Source of the DNA: Gautieria morchelliformis
Lineage: Eukaryota; Basidiomycota; Agaricomycetes; Gomphales; Gomphaceae
Direction of reading: 5' to 3'
DNA: 64,000 nt
NCBI GenBank assembly: GCA_015179125.1
Contig: WHVA01000073.1
Coordinates: 62,001 to 126,000, forward strand
In this document: positions 22,735-32,462 of the stretch, one piece after another
Numbering within the stretch: the first letter of the stretch is position 1
Layout of the letters: each line of letters begins with the position of its first letter
Translations under genes and position numbers: made by a program
Notes under the pieces: generated by a model
The model's database searches: none
What the model saw: only the letters and a program-made list of their open reading frames with translations
Told to the model about the DNA's origin: nothing

Positions 22735-24425
22735 TGTCATGATGTTACAACCATTCATTTCCAACTTCCGACCTTCAGTTCCGCAACACTTTCTGCCCCT
22801 CCGATATTTCCAACATTCCGCCCATTGTTCTACTCCCTTGTTCTTTTGACTCTATTACTCGGACCCACCGGACCCGCTTCATCGTTCATCAAGACCATAT
22901 GTCCGGCCCTCCTTGTGTTTCGTTGTCAGATATGTTTTCCCAACCCCTTGTTCTTTGCCATTGTTTTACCTTACCCTGAACCCCCCTTGTAGTCCCATTG
23001 TTCCCAATTAGTTAGTTCCCACGCATTGTCTACTCGACTTCCGCTTTCCCTGGAATTTGCTTAGTACCATCCTATTACCTGTTGTCTCAGCTCTTTGTAT
23101 AAAAGCCTGTCATGTATGTCTGTTATTCTGCAATCAGATAATCGCCTTCGATACTTGATTTCCTTCACTCCATCTCCTGTTCCTAGCACAGTGAGTCTAG
23201 CAAGACCTCCGTCTCTCCGCCTTCCATTTTTCCACCTCAGTTCCGCCTCAAGTTCCGACCAACCTTTAGTTCAGTACTTTCCGACTTCCGACTCATTTCT
23301 GAAATACCTAGGACGATAGTTCATTGGGGGCGCAACCTACAAGTTGAAGCCGCTGTCCTTTCCAGTTCCGACTTAGCGGAAATCTCGATACATAACACAT
23401 GACCTGTCTATTTCTCTTACCCCACTGCCTCTATGTTCCCCCTCGTCACTCCCTAGCATCTTCGCCAGAGTTCGCCTCACCCTCCAACCACTCCTCCTCT
23501 ACGTCTACTCTATTCGCTGTTCGCCCAATTCTCCGAACCGCTATTCGCTGCTCGCACATTTCACCAGCAGGCACGCCATCAAATACGATCAATACCATTT
23601 ACCCGGTGTGATGGTTCATCACTAACCCCATCATCTTCTTAATCCAACCCCTTTGGGTGTTCATATGGCCAAAGTGTGTTCGCGGGACGTCCCTTCCATA
23701 GGTCGTGCGGGATCAACCCAGTAGACGAAGAGTCTGTACAGGGTAGCATGTATGCGGGTCCCAAGACATGGTTTTGTACATAGGTGCCTTCGCCACCTTT
23801 ACTCTCCGTTGTTTCATGTTCGCACTCTTCCCTCACTCTATTGTATGTTTATTCCATCTACTTAGTATCATGACTGCGCACCCCTATCCAACCCTGACTC
23901 ACGACCGCCTCCTTCCTATTCGCTGATACCTTACGAGCATTCAATACAAGTAGTTTACATTCGCATGTATATTCTCCAGTTCAATTATCATACGTCGACC
24001 ATCTTGTGCAAACTTGACCTCGCTGTGATCATCATCTTGAGCCTTCTCCTGGAGATTCCTATCTTCAACCAGAAGAGGACTTAGGCATCACTGGTGAGTT
24101 CTCATACTTCATCTTCGTTACCTTAGCCTTTGAACTATTTTCTGTGCTGACGGCAAAGGGCTCCGAAGGAGCACCTTCGCCGGCAAAGGGATTGTCGCTA
24201 CTTAGACAACCCTTCCGTGACACCTTGTACGTTATATCGTCAAGTGCCACGGGCTATTTCACTACGACTGTAGATAGGGCGAGCTCCGCTCGGGCAGCCC
24301 TCTTATCTTGTGAACATTGATTGGTTTACCTATTCGCCGAACGGCATACTTATCCACACAAGTTATTCAGGCATTCGCTGTGTTCACTAATACACGATAT
24401 TAACGCCTGAAAACCAATCTTGACA
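22735..24425 (+). repeat. 3' LTR of the gypsy chromovirus (split)
   Basis: LTR sequence at 22735-22742 and 23403-24425; leaving out the inserted solo LTR and its TSD copy gives 1031 bp, exactly the length of the 5' LTR. Confidence 0.9.
22743..23397. repeat. 655 bp solo LTR inside the gypsy 3' LTR
   Basis: TGTTACAACC...ATACATAACA with perfect TSD CATGA (22738-22742 and 23398-23402), inserted eight bases into the 3' LTR of the gypsy element. It is rich in TTCCGAC/AAGTTCCG motifs, as is the 466 bp LTR at 11355, so the two may be distant relatives. Non-coding. Confidence 0.88.
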
Positions 24426-24768
24426 AGGTACCTATGTAAGAAAACACGCCTTCAGACCTGCATACATGTTACCCTGCACGGACTCTTCATCTGCTGGGTT
24501 GATGTATGGGATCCTGCTTTGCGGGTCAAATAGGAGAACTTCCATGTATTTTCGATATAGTGACCTTAAAATATAGCATACAGGTATTGCTATCATTGGG
24601 GATGAACTATTTAAACTTCCTCTAATTTCCTACCATTTTTTTTTCGCCATTTTTAACAAAGTCTTTGGCTCAAAACACTTCTATTCTGTTGCAGCAGAGT
24701 TATGAATCCACATGTATCCACAACTCTGCTTATTCAAACTCCGACGCGCGTGAACCCGAACTCAAGCC

Positions 24769-25196
24769 TGTGGACACTTACACTGGAGGCATATAAAAAA
24801 TTTCTGGTCTGAAAAACTGTTATGTAAAAAAACTGTAAAGATATTCCAAATTTTTTTAGTGTTATTAGTATAAAAAAAATTAACAGAATTTTGTGTTTTT
24901 GTTAGAATTTGTTGAGCAAGAAAATTGTAAAAAAGTTTAAAGTTTTTTGCAGGGTTTTTTATGTCTTTTGATAAGTTTCTTTGTGAAAACACAAAGAAAC
25001 CCATAAAAAACCTGAAAAAAACTTTGAATTTTTTTACAATTTTCTTGATCAACAAATTCTAATAAAAACACAAAATTTTATTATAGTTTTTTTACATAAA
25101 AAAACACTAAAAATATTTGGAATATCTTTACAGTTTTTTGAACAGTTTTTCAGACAAGAAAACTTTTATATGCCCTGCAGTGTTACACACCCACAA
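24769..25196. mobile_element. AT-rich foldback (hairpin) MITE
   Basis: Two arms of about 210 bp are inverted copies of each other around 24985. The left arm has GGCATATAAAA, CTGAAAAACTGTT, CTGTAAAGATATTCCAAAT and AGAATTTGTTGA. The right arm has the same blocks reversed, ending TTTTATATGCCCTGCAGTG. The whole element would fold into one long stem. Apparent ORFs inside are an effect of the A/T runs. TSD not clear. Confidence 0.8.
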
Positions 25197-26241
25197 ACTC
25201 TGGCCAACCTACCGGTTCAGACTCAGCACTCTGGAAATAGCAATTTATTCCCAAGCCTCCACAACACAGTTTGTGCAATACAAACTCAGCCCAACCTATG
25301 CTACCATAGCAACAAGGCTATGCTAGGCTGTGCTGTGCCATGACTACACTCCTAAATAGAATTAGGGTCATGACTCCTGCATGACTCAGAGCCTGGCTCA
25401 GCACGTGACTCATGCTCGGACTCTGGCGTATCATTGGCTGAGAGGCCTCTTACCAATGAAAGGCTGTGTTGAGCTAATCCTCTTTAAGAATAAGGGTGTA
25501 TCTTATTCTTAGACGTGACTTCTGCCTGACTCACTACCCCATTTCTGCATGACTCAGTGCATGACTCACCCCCTAATCGTGGGCTGCAATTGGTCAACAC
25601 GAGTTCTGACTCGTTACCCTTTTTCACTCTGACTCACTCCCTAATCGTGAACTGCAATTGGCCAACACATGCTCTGACTCACTACCCTTTTTCTCTCTGA
25701 CTCACTACCCCATTTCTGTGTGACTCAGTGCATGACTCCCACCCTATTCGTGGACTGCGATTGGCCAACACATGCTCTGACTCACTACCCTATTTCTTCG
25801 TGACTCATTCTAGTCTATTAATAGATAGTAGATACAATATAAAAGGAGGCCTTACTTCCCACCTTTCATCAGCCAATACAGTATCTTCTGTAATAATAAG
25901 TGGACTATAGAAGTAATCTCAGTAGTTGCGCGAGTGCAAAGTACTATATAAGCTCACCTATAGAGGTAATCTATACATGCGTATAAGTAAAGTGAACATA
26001 AGAAATATGCCGAATGTCTTACCTCAGTAGTTGCGCGAGTGCAAAGTACTGAGGAAAGAGGAGCTTCTAGCTACCTACTTTATAGTAAAGAAGAACAATG
26101 GAATCTAAACTACAATAGGCACATAGGACAATAATGAGTGGAACAATGAAACTGCGCATATATGTCACAATGGGGTGACACGGGGTGACGCGGTTTGCCC
26201 CTGGCTTACGTGTTCTCCTCCTACATCTTCTATCTAGCCAA

Positions 26242-26560
26242 GCCTGTGCGCCAGTACAGCTGCTAATCCCAGCTAGGGGGTTAGTAATCCTAAGCCTGTG
26301 CAACTAGCACAGCTGCTAACTCAAGCAAGTGTTAGTACAATCAGCCTTCTATCCACCCAAAGCCTGTGCGCCAGTCACAGCTGCTAATCCCAGCTAGGGG
26401 GTTAGTAATCCAAAGCCTGTGCAACTAGCACAGCTACTAACTTGAGCAAATGTTAGTAAAATCAGCCAATACATCATCATCTACTATCCACGTACCTCGT
26501 GTGACTTGCCAAGCTTGCACAGCTTACTAAGCTGCTAACCCCAGCTAGGGTTATTACACT
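26242..26560. repeat. 119 bp tandem repeat in the 2.49 kb insertion
   Basis: Two units begin GCCTGTGCGCCAG at 26242 and 26361, each containing GCTGCTAATCCCAGCTAGGG and a CAACTAGCACAGCT half. A decayed partial third unit lies near 26500-26560. Each unit itself consists of two related halves. Confidence 0.8.
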
Positions 26561-27021
26561 TACTTAGTGTATTAATTCTCAGTTAAGTAGTTGCGTTTCT
26601 ACTTAGCCACCCGGACTAACACTCCAGGTGAAATTCTGCAGAGTGAGTCTGACAATCAATTTCCTTGTCAATTAGCTCTCCAATACCCGAGACGAACTGA
26701 TCAGTGACTTTCCTGTTCAGTGACTTTCACAAGTCACTTCTTAAACCCTAGTCACTTGTTTATTGCAGTGCATTGACATTAATCGGATCAGTCCACTTAC
26801 AAACTCTCCTGTGAAGCCATTCCTATCTTTTTGGAATACTTGGACCCCGATAGTCGTCCTCGAACCTACAGACTAATAGTTTGTTATTCATTACGACAGT
26901 AGTGTTTAATATTCTTGCAGTTTTGTATACGACACGTTCTGATAGACCAAAGTGTTAGCTCTGACACCAAAGTCTTGAAGGGTTTCAAAACAGTTGATCC
27001 CACACGATCGATGGGTAGGAT

Positions 27022-27265
27022 TGTTAGAAATTGATGTCACACCTACATGGACCCACACCCACGCCACGTCATTAGTTTAGATTCCGATTCCCCGCTTCTT
27101 TTCCTCAGTCGTTCAAGCTCCCCGAACGTCTGAGGTAAGAACCCATAGTTACGCTCATCATTCCGTTACCTATCACTCACTCGCACTGTAGCTAATTACA
27201 GTGCAGGTAATATAGTCGTTCAAGCTCCCCGAACGTCTGAGCTAATTACAGTGCAGACATCAACA
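27022..27265 (+). repeat. 5' LTR of copia element 2
   Basis: 244 bp, TGTTAGAAAT...CATCAACA. It contains two internal direct repeats: TTCAAGCTCCCCGAACGTCT twice (about 115 bp apart) and GCTAATTACAGTGCAG twice. Confidence 0.93.
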
Positions 27266-27402
27266 GGTTATGGGCCAACCGCTGCACTTCTAATACCCCT
27301 ACGAAGCATCCATACGTGCAGGAACTCCTTGAGACCTTCTTTCTTTTGCTGATCCTACCTCCGCTCTACCTACGCATATAGCCGTTTTTCTCGCTCCGCA
27401 CC

Positions 27403-28600
27403 ATGACCTCCTCTATCACCTCATTCATCCCCGAGAACTGGGCTCGCCCCAAAATGTCAAAATTACTCTTGGGCGGCGAAAACTACGAGTCTTGGTCAAG
27501 CGAAGCAAAAGCGGTCCTTGCTACGAGCGGACTGTGGAAATACTTCGATGCAAAGGACCCTTGCTCAGCCATTCCCCCTGACACTAAGCCCTCCGACAAG
27601 GAGCTCTGGATCGCGAAAAATACCACTCTTGTTTTTACGGTCCAGCTTATGATGGATCCTTCCCTTCATCACGTCATCGCCAGTTGCTCCACCGCTGCAT
27701 CTGCCTGGAGCAAGATACACGAAGCATTCTCTACACTGGGCCCGATGCACCAGGTTTCCTTACTTAAGCGTGCACTATCGACTCGCTTCTCCCCTGGTGT
27801 AGACATCGACGTCACGCTCCTTGCGCTCGAACACACGATGAAGGACATGTTTGCCGCCGGTCCAATTAAGGAGGACGACTGGATGATAATCATATGCCTC
27901 AATGCTCTCTCTCACGATTCCTTTACCCCCATCCGCAAGCAACTTGAGAACATCCTCACTTCTACCAAAGACGGCATCACCTTCAATGGCCTTAAGGCCC
28001 GCCTCCGCTTCAAAGCTTCTAAAATTCGACATGCTAATCAAACCATCGCTGCTGAGGAGGCGCTTGCTGCTATCACCACTAAGAAACCATCTTCCAGGGC
28101 CATTTGCGCAAATTGCAGCAAACCTGGCAACACTAAAGAAAAGTGCTGGCGCCCTGGAGGTGGCGATGAGGGTGGAGGCCCACGTGCTCATGCGAAGAAA
28201 GAGAAAGAAATTGCTCTCGCCGCCGATGCCAACAACATTGCGGGGGAGACTAAGGCAAAATCAGAGTCTGCCAATATCGCCTCATCTACTGCGACCGCAA
28301 CATCCCACCCGCTGTCTTTCTACAAACTAGATGATCACCTCTATGACGGCGACTGGTCCTTCACGTGCACAGCTAACACTGAAACCACATGTAATGTAGA
28401 CTGGCTAGCACACCGATGCAACAGTACAGACACTCCTGAACTAGTGCTTGCCTCGATAAACGACACTCCTCGCTTCCTAGACTCTGGAGCGTCTGTTCAC
28501 TGCAGCCCGTGCAAAGAGGACTTCACCAGACTCACTCCGATCGCCCCTCGTCCTATCAAGGGAATGAACAGGTCGATCGCTAAAGCTATTGGTGTAGTGA
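27403..28600 (+). CDS. Gag and protease region of copia element 2
   Basis: Starts MTSSITSFIPENWARPKMSK, with a Gag-type LLGGENYESWSSEAKAVLA near residue 22 and a UBN2-like region. A zinc knuckle CANCSKPGNTKEKC lies near residues 234-247 and a retropepsin-like RFLDSGASVHC near residues 363-373. The Gag packages element RNA in particles; the protease cuts the polyprotein. Part of an element that looks nearly whole. Confidence 0.85.
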
Positions 28601-28607
28601 TGTCACA

Positions 28608-31600
28608 ATGATCACACTGAGTGGACAATCTCTCTCTCTGCGACAAGTCCTGTACGTTCCCGATGCCACCATTAGGCTCATCTCGGTTGGGAAACTCGGT
28701 GACGATAGTAACTATCTCTCAGTCTTCTCCAAGGACCAATGCCGTGTGTATGATCAACAGAAGAGAGAGATCCTCAAGGGCACTAGAGTGAACGGTGGAC
28801 TGTATCACATTCCCACTGCCTCATCAGCGCAAGTCTATGCTAACCTTGCGCGAGCCCCCGCTAGCCTTGAAACCTGGCACAAACGCCTTGGCCACGTCAA
28901 CTACCCCTCAATTATCACTATGGCGAAGAAGGGCATGGCTACAGGTATGCCTACCGACCTTTCGTCCATGCTGCCAACCTGTGAACACTGTATTCTCGGG
29001 AAGCAGACCAGGACACCCGTACCTAAAATACGAGAGGGAGACAGAGCGACTGGTAAACTAGACATCGTATTCTCTGACATCACCGGGCCTGAGGATGTAC
29101 CTGCCGGTGGCAAATATTACGCTCTCAACTTTATAGACGACTACTCCAGATACACGTGGACTTATCTCCTTGCGAAAAAGAGCGACGCGATCACTGCGTT
29201 TGCTGATTGGCTAGCACTGGCTGAACGCCAATCAAACCGCAATGTCAAAAAGTTTATCACCGACAATGGCGGTGAATACACGTCTAAGTCGTATGAGAGC
29301 TACCTCCGCCACCACGGCATACGACATCTTCTCACAACGCCTTACACGTCTGCCGAAAACGGCGTTGTTGAGCGGAGTCACCGTACCCTTATGTCAAGGG
29401 CACGCGCAATCCGATCCGATGCAAACTTACCCCCCAGTCTATGGGGTGAATGTGTGCTGACCGCCGTATACCTAAAGAATAGAACCCCCACAAAGGCCAT
29501 CAGCAATATGACCCCTTATGAGATGTGGACTGATCGGAAGCCTGACGTTTCGCACCTACGGGAAATTGGATGCAAAGCTTTCGTGCTAATCCAAAACCAT
29601 CATGTTGCAAAAATTTACAACCGCTCTGTTGAATGCATCCTAGTTGGTTACTCATGGAACTCCAAGGCTTACAGATGCTACAACCGATCCACCGGTCAGA
29701 TCCTAACATCCCGGAACGTAACCTTTATCGAATCTCAAGACTCCACCTCTCGACCACTTAATCCTGGCCTCGTAGTCGGAAACCAATCCGACGGTCATGA
29801 AAGTGATGACGATGTGGAATACCGAAGTGTACCTGTGAACAACGATCAGAGGGACGGTCACAATCATGAGGGAGTCTCAGCTGCAGGGGGAGATTACGGT
29901 GAGGACACAGCAGCTGCAGGGGGAGAGGAGAACATTGAGATACCAGCAGGAGAAGAGAACGTTGAGATACCAGTGGGGGAAGAGAACGTTGAGATACCAG
30001 CGGGAGAAGAGAACGTTGAGATACCAGCGGGGGAAGAGAACGTTGAGATACCAGCGGGAGAAGAGAACGTTGAGATACCATTGAACGACGATCGCGAACC
30101 GGCCACAATAAACCCACTGCGCCACTCCTCACGTGTACCTAAACCCTCCGCTGCTGGTGCCGCCATGCGAAACTTACCCTACACCAGCCACACCGACCGC
30201 ACCATCACCGAAATCACCCCAGCCACCAACAGAGCACGCCTCGCACATGCTGCTAAGAGGGACGCTGAACTGGAAGCCAACTTTGTCGAAGATATGTTAC
30301 TAGCCGGCATCGTTCATGAGGAAGAAGATCCCACATCCTTTACTGAGGCCCTGAGAGGCCTGAACGGCCCAATATGGCAACTAGGCATGGACTCCGAACT
30401 ACAATCCATGCAAAAACACCATGTATGGGACCTTATCCCCCGGAGTTCTGTCCCCATTGGCAAAAAGATCATCAAGAGCAAGACCGTCTGTCACATTAAA
30501 CGTGATGAATCCGGCAAAATGGCTAAGCTAAAGGTTAGAATCGTCGCAAAAGGGTTCACTCAAGTCGCAGGTCAAGATTATCACGACACCTTCTCACCCG
30601 TCGCTCGCCTGGAATCTTTTCGCCTAGTATTGTCTCTAGCTGCTACAAATGACTGGGAAATTCACCAACTAGATGTCAAAACAGCTTTTCTCCACTCTGA
30701 ACTTGACAAGGAAATCTATATGGAGCAGGCCGAAGGTAGTATCGCACCAGGGAACGAGAACCTGGTATGCCGGCTGAGAAAAGGACTGTATGGACTCAAA
30801 CAGTCTGGCCGCCAGTGGAACAAAATGTTAGACAAAGTGATGGTCGCTCACCAGTTTGTCCGAAACCCCATCGATCATTGTGTCTATAGCCGCTCCACAA
30901 AACTCGGCAAATCCATCATCGTGATTCACACAGGCGATATGGCTGCCACCGCCAGTACTACCGCCGAAATGGACTCCATTGTTCGCGACCTGCACACAAA
31001 AATAGATATCACTTATCTAGGCGACATACGCTGGATGCTAGGCATCGAGATTACCCGCGACCGAACGGCGAGAACCATCTCACTGAGCCAGACTGCCTAT
31101 ATCGAGCGCATCACCAAACGGTTTAACCTAGACACCGCCTACCCAGTATGGACTCCACTAAGTGTCGACGCAAAAAGCCTCTCTTCCGATCAGTCACCTT
31201 CGAGCCCGGAGGAAGTCGCCACTATGTCCAGAGTTCCGTACCGTGCCGCCATAGGCTCCCTGATGTACGCATCCATGTGCACACGCCCCAATATCACCTT
31301 CGCCATCAATCGTCTCTCACAATTCTCGATAAACCCCGGTGAACCTCATTGGGCCGCCGCTAAACACGTCCTAATATACCTGAACTCAACTCGCACACAC
31401 CGCCTCGTCCTCGGAGGCATATCCCCTTCCATCCTACTTACAGGCTCAGCAGACTCAGACTACGCATCCGAGGCTGACAGCAGGAAGTCTGTCTCGAGTT
31501 ACGTCTTCTTCCTCGGCGGCGGTGCGATCACTTGGAGCTCCAAGAAACAATCCTCTATTACCACATCCAGCTGCGAAGCTGAATACTCCTCTGCATGCCA

Positions 31601-31907
31601 CGCGTCAAAAGAGGCCATCTGGCTACGGAACCTCTTAAAACTACTCGGCCACGAACAGAAACTTGCGACTCGCATCCAGAGCGATAACATGGGTACGATC
31701 TCCATCATCAAAGATCCATCATACCATGCACGATCCAAACATTTCGACGTTCAACACCACTATGTACGTGAACGTGTACACAACGCGGAACTCGAGTTCT
31801 ACTACGTACCGACCTCCCACATGATCGCCGACATCCTCACGAAGGCCCTGCCTAGACCCGCACACGATAAGCTTGCCAAACTCCTTGGCATACGCTCCAA
31901 TCCTTAA
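28608..31907 (+). CDS. Pol region of copia element 2: integrase, reverse transcriptase, RNase H
   Basis: A single long frame of 1099 codons. GAG-pre-integrase: TWHKRLGHVNYPSIITMAKK and CEHCILGKQTR. Integrase: FITDNGGEYTSKSYESYLR, TTPYTSAENGVVERSHRTL, SLWGECVLTAVYLKNRTPTK. A linker with a nonapeptide repeat (29934-30080). RT: RIVAKGFTQVAGQDYHDTFS, VKTAFLHSELDKEIYMEQ and RLRKGLYGLKQSGRQWNKML. RNase H: SDSDYASEADSRKSVSSYVF-type block, SSKKQSSITTSSCEAEY and HARSKHFDVQHHYVRE. The frames of gag and pol meet at about 28610. Confidence 0.9.
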   Translation: MITLSGQSLSLRQVLYVPDATIRLISVGKLGDDSNYLSVFSKDQCRVYDQQKREILKGTRVNGGLYHIPTASSAQVYANLARAPASLETWHKRLGHVNYPSIITMAKKGMATGMPTDLSSMLPTCEHCILGKQTRTPVPKIREGDRATGKLDIVFSDITGPEDVPAGGKYYALNFIDDYSRYTWTYLLAKKSDAITAFADWLALAERQSNRNVKKFITDNGGEYTSKSYESYLRHHGIRHLLTTPYTSAENGVVERSHRTLMSRARAIRSDANLPPSLWGECVLTAVYLKNRTPTKAISNMTPYEMWTDRKPDVSHLREIGCKAFVLIQNHHVAKIYNRSVECILVGYSWNSKAYRCYNRSTGQILTSRNVTFIESQDSTSRPLNPGLVVGNQSDGHESDDDVEYRSVPVNNDQRDGHNHEGVSAAGGDYGEDTAAAGGEENIEIPAGEENVEIPVGEENVEIPAGEENVEIPAGEENVEIPAGEENVEIPLNDDREPATINPLRHSSRVPKPSAAGAAMRNLPYTSHTDRTITEITPATNRARLAHAAKRDAELEANFVEDMLLAGIVHEEEDPTSFTEALRGLNGPIWQLGMDSELQSMQKHHVWDLIPRSSVPIGKKIIKSKTVCHIKRDESGKMAKLKVRIVAKGFTQVAGQDYHDTFSPVARLESFRLVLSLAATNDWEIHQLDVKTAFLHSELDKEIYMEQAEGSIAPGNENLVCRLRKGLYGLKQSGRQWNKMLDKVMVAHQFVRNPIDHCVYSRSTKLGKSIIVIHTGDMAATASTTAEMDSIVRDLHTKIDITYLGDIRWMLGIEITRDRTARTISLSQTAYIERITKRFNLDTAYPVWTPLSVDAKSLSSDQSPSSPEEVATMSRVPYRAAIGSLMYASMCTRPNITFAINRLSQFSINPGEPHWAAAKHVLIYLNSTRTHRLVLGGISPSILLTGSADSDYASEADSRKSVSSYVFFLGGGAITWSSKKQSSITTSSCEAEYSSACHASKEAIWLRNLLKLLGHEQKLATRIQSDNMGTISIIKDPSYHARSKHFDVQHHYVRERVHNAELEFYYVPTSHMIADILTKALPRPAHDKLAKLLGIRSNP
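29934..30080 (+). repeat. 27 bp in-frame tandem repeat in the copia 2 pol linker
   Basis: Six copies of a 27 bp unit encode the acidic nonapeptide GEENVEIPA with small changes. They sit between integrase and RT, in the linker of copia polyproteins that varies most. The reverse strand of the repeat is also open, giving false Ser/Phe/Pro-rich ORFs. Confidence 0.92.
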
Positions 31908-31962
31908 TACCATCCTTCCATCGAGGGGGAGTGGAGTGTTAGATATTTCCATCGAGGGGGAG

Positions 31963-32206
31963 TGTTAGAAATCGATGTCACACCTACATGGACCCACACC
32001 CACGCCACGTCATTAGTTTAGATTCCAATTCTCCGCTTCTTTTCCTCAGTCATTCAAGCTCCCCGAACGTCTGAGGTAAGAACCCATAGTTACGCTCATC
32101 ATTCCATTACCTATCACTCACTCGCACTGTAGCTAATTACAGTGCAGGTAATATAGTCATTCAAGCTCCCCGAACGTCTGAGCTAATTACAGTGCAGACA
32201 TCAACA
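31963..32206 (+). repeat. 3' LTR of copia element 2, preceded by a duplicated polypurine tract
   Basis: 244 bp. Just upstream the CCATCGAGGGGGAG polypurine tract occurs twice (31919-31932 and 31949-31962). Between them stands TGTTAGATATTT, resembling the LTR start, so the end of the internal region looks like a 26-30 bp duplication of tract plus LTR start. Confidence 0.9.
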
Positions 32207-32462
32207 AGGATGTCCCGTGAATGCATTCCGGCCATAGGGATACCCAAAGGGGACCAGTCGGGAAGATGATGGGGCCAGTGATGAACCATCACACCAGGTA
32301 AAGGATGTCGATCGTGTTTGATGGCATGCCTACTGGCAAATGATGCGAGTAGCGAATGGTCCTTCGGCGAATTCAGCGAAGAGCAAACGGAGCAAACATA
32401 GAGGTGGAGCGATGGAAGGAGAGATGAGGTTACTGGATACAAGAAATAAATGAGTCATGACA

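Larger units (their letters stand above)
12315..24425 (+). mobile_element. Ty3/gypsy chromovirus (full element with two LTRs and five nested insertions)
   Basis: Two LTRs of 1031 bp each: 12315-13345, and 22735-22742 plus 23403-24425, the latter split by a solo LTR. Left TSD AAAGG (12310-12314). The right flank reads AGGTA directly after the LTR, consistent with AAAGG shortened within an A run. Internal order: a Pro-rich gag-like stretch, protease, RT, RNase H, zinc-binding integrase domain, integrase core, chromodomain, then a purine tract AGGAGGGGGG (about 22722-22731). It sits inside an LTR of its own family, in opposite orientation. Nested inside it are 13886-15161, 15244-15822, about 16309-17740, 20064-21095 and 22743-23397. 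Broken, with several internal breaks besides the insertions. The LTRs differ at about 30 of 1031 positions by eye. Confidence 0.9.
24503..26992. mobile_element. 2.49 kb LTR-like insertion without coding sequence
   Basis: TGTATGGGATCC...TTTCAAAACA with perfect TSD GTTGA (24498-24502 and 26993-26997). I see no gag, RT or integrase. It holds an AT-rich foldback element (24769-25196), degenerate repeats of CTGACTCACTACCC with GCAATTGGCCAACACATG (about 25500-25800), and a 119 bp tandem repeat (26242-26480). TG/CA ends and a 5 bp TSD fit a very long solo LTR or a large non-autonomous LTR element. A related, decayed sequence lies at about 49490-49700. Confidence 0.75.
27022..32206 (+). mobile_element. 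Ty1/copia LTR retrotransposon 2, nearly whole
   Basis: Perfect TSD AGGAT (27017-27021 and 32207-32211), two 244 bp LTRs and GGTTATGGGCC directly after the 5' LTR (27266), as in copia 1. The internal region is almost entirely open in gag and pol order. It looks close to whole, with perhaps one or two breaks. The LTRs differ at 6 of 244 positions by eye, five of them at CpG sites. It sits in the solo LTR 11207-32462 and is one of the youngest large insertions of the nest. Confidence 0.94.
11207..32462 (-). mobile_element. Solo LTR of the chromovirus family, expanded by three large and one small insertion
   Basis: A solo LTR with TGTCA...TGACA ends and TSD TGGTT (11202-11206) / CGGTT (32463-32467), a CpG-type mismatch. 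Its own sequence is only 11207-11354, 11821-12314, about 24426-24502, 26993-27021 and 32207-32462, together about 1.0 kb, the normal size of this family. The rest is insertions: a 466 bp LTR, a gypsy chromovirus, a 2.49 kb LTR-like element and copia element 2. Following the LTR sequence across these gaps against the uninterrupted copies at 7261 and 20064 is what orders the nest. Confidence 0.85.

Noticed and set aside
22735-23397. A 3' LTR of a different family for the gypsy element
   Set aside because: Perfect CATGA duplication shows that only 22743-23397 is foreign and that it sits within the true 3' LTR.
24762-25055. 97-codon minus-strand ORF rich in Phe/Lys/Asn
   Set aside because: It lies in the AT-rich foldback element, and the composition follows the A/T runs.
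29758-30166. Several antisense and out-of-frame ORFs with regular SQRSLLPLV, WYLNVLF or GISTFSSPA repeats
   Set aside because: Shadows of the 27 bp tandem repeat in copia 2 pol, which is open in several frames.
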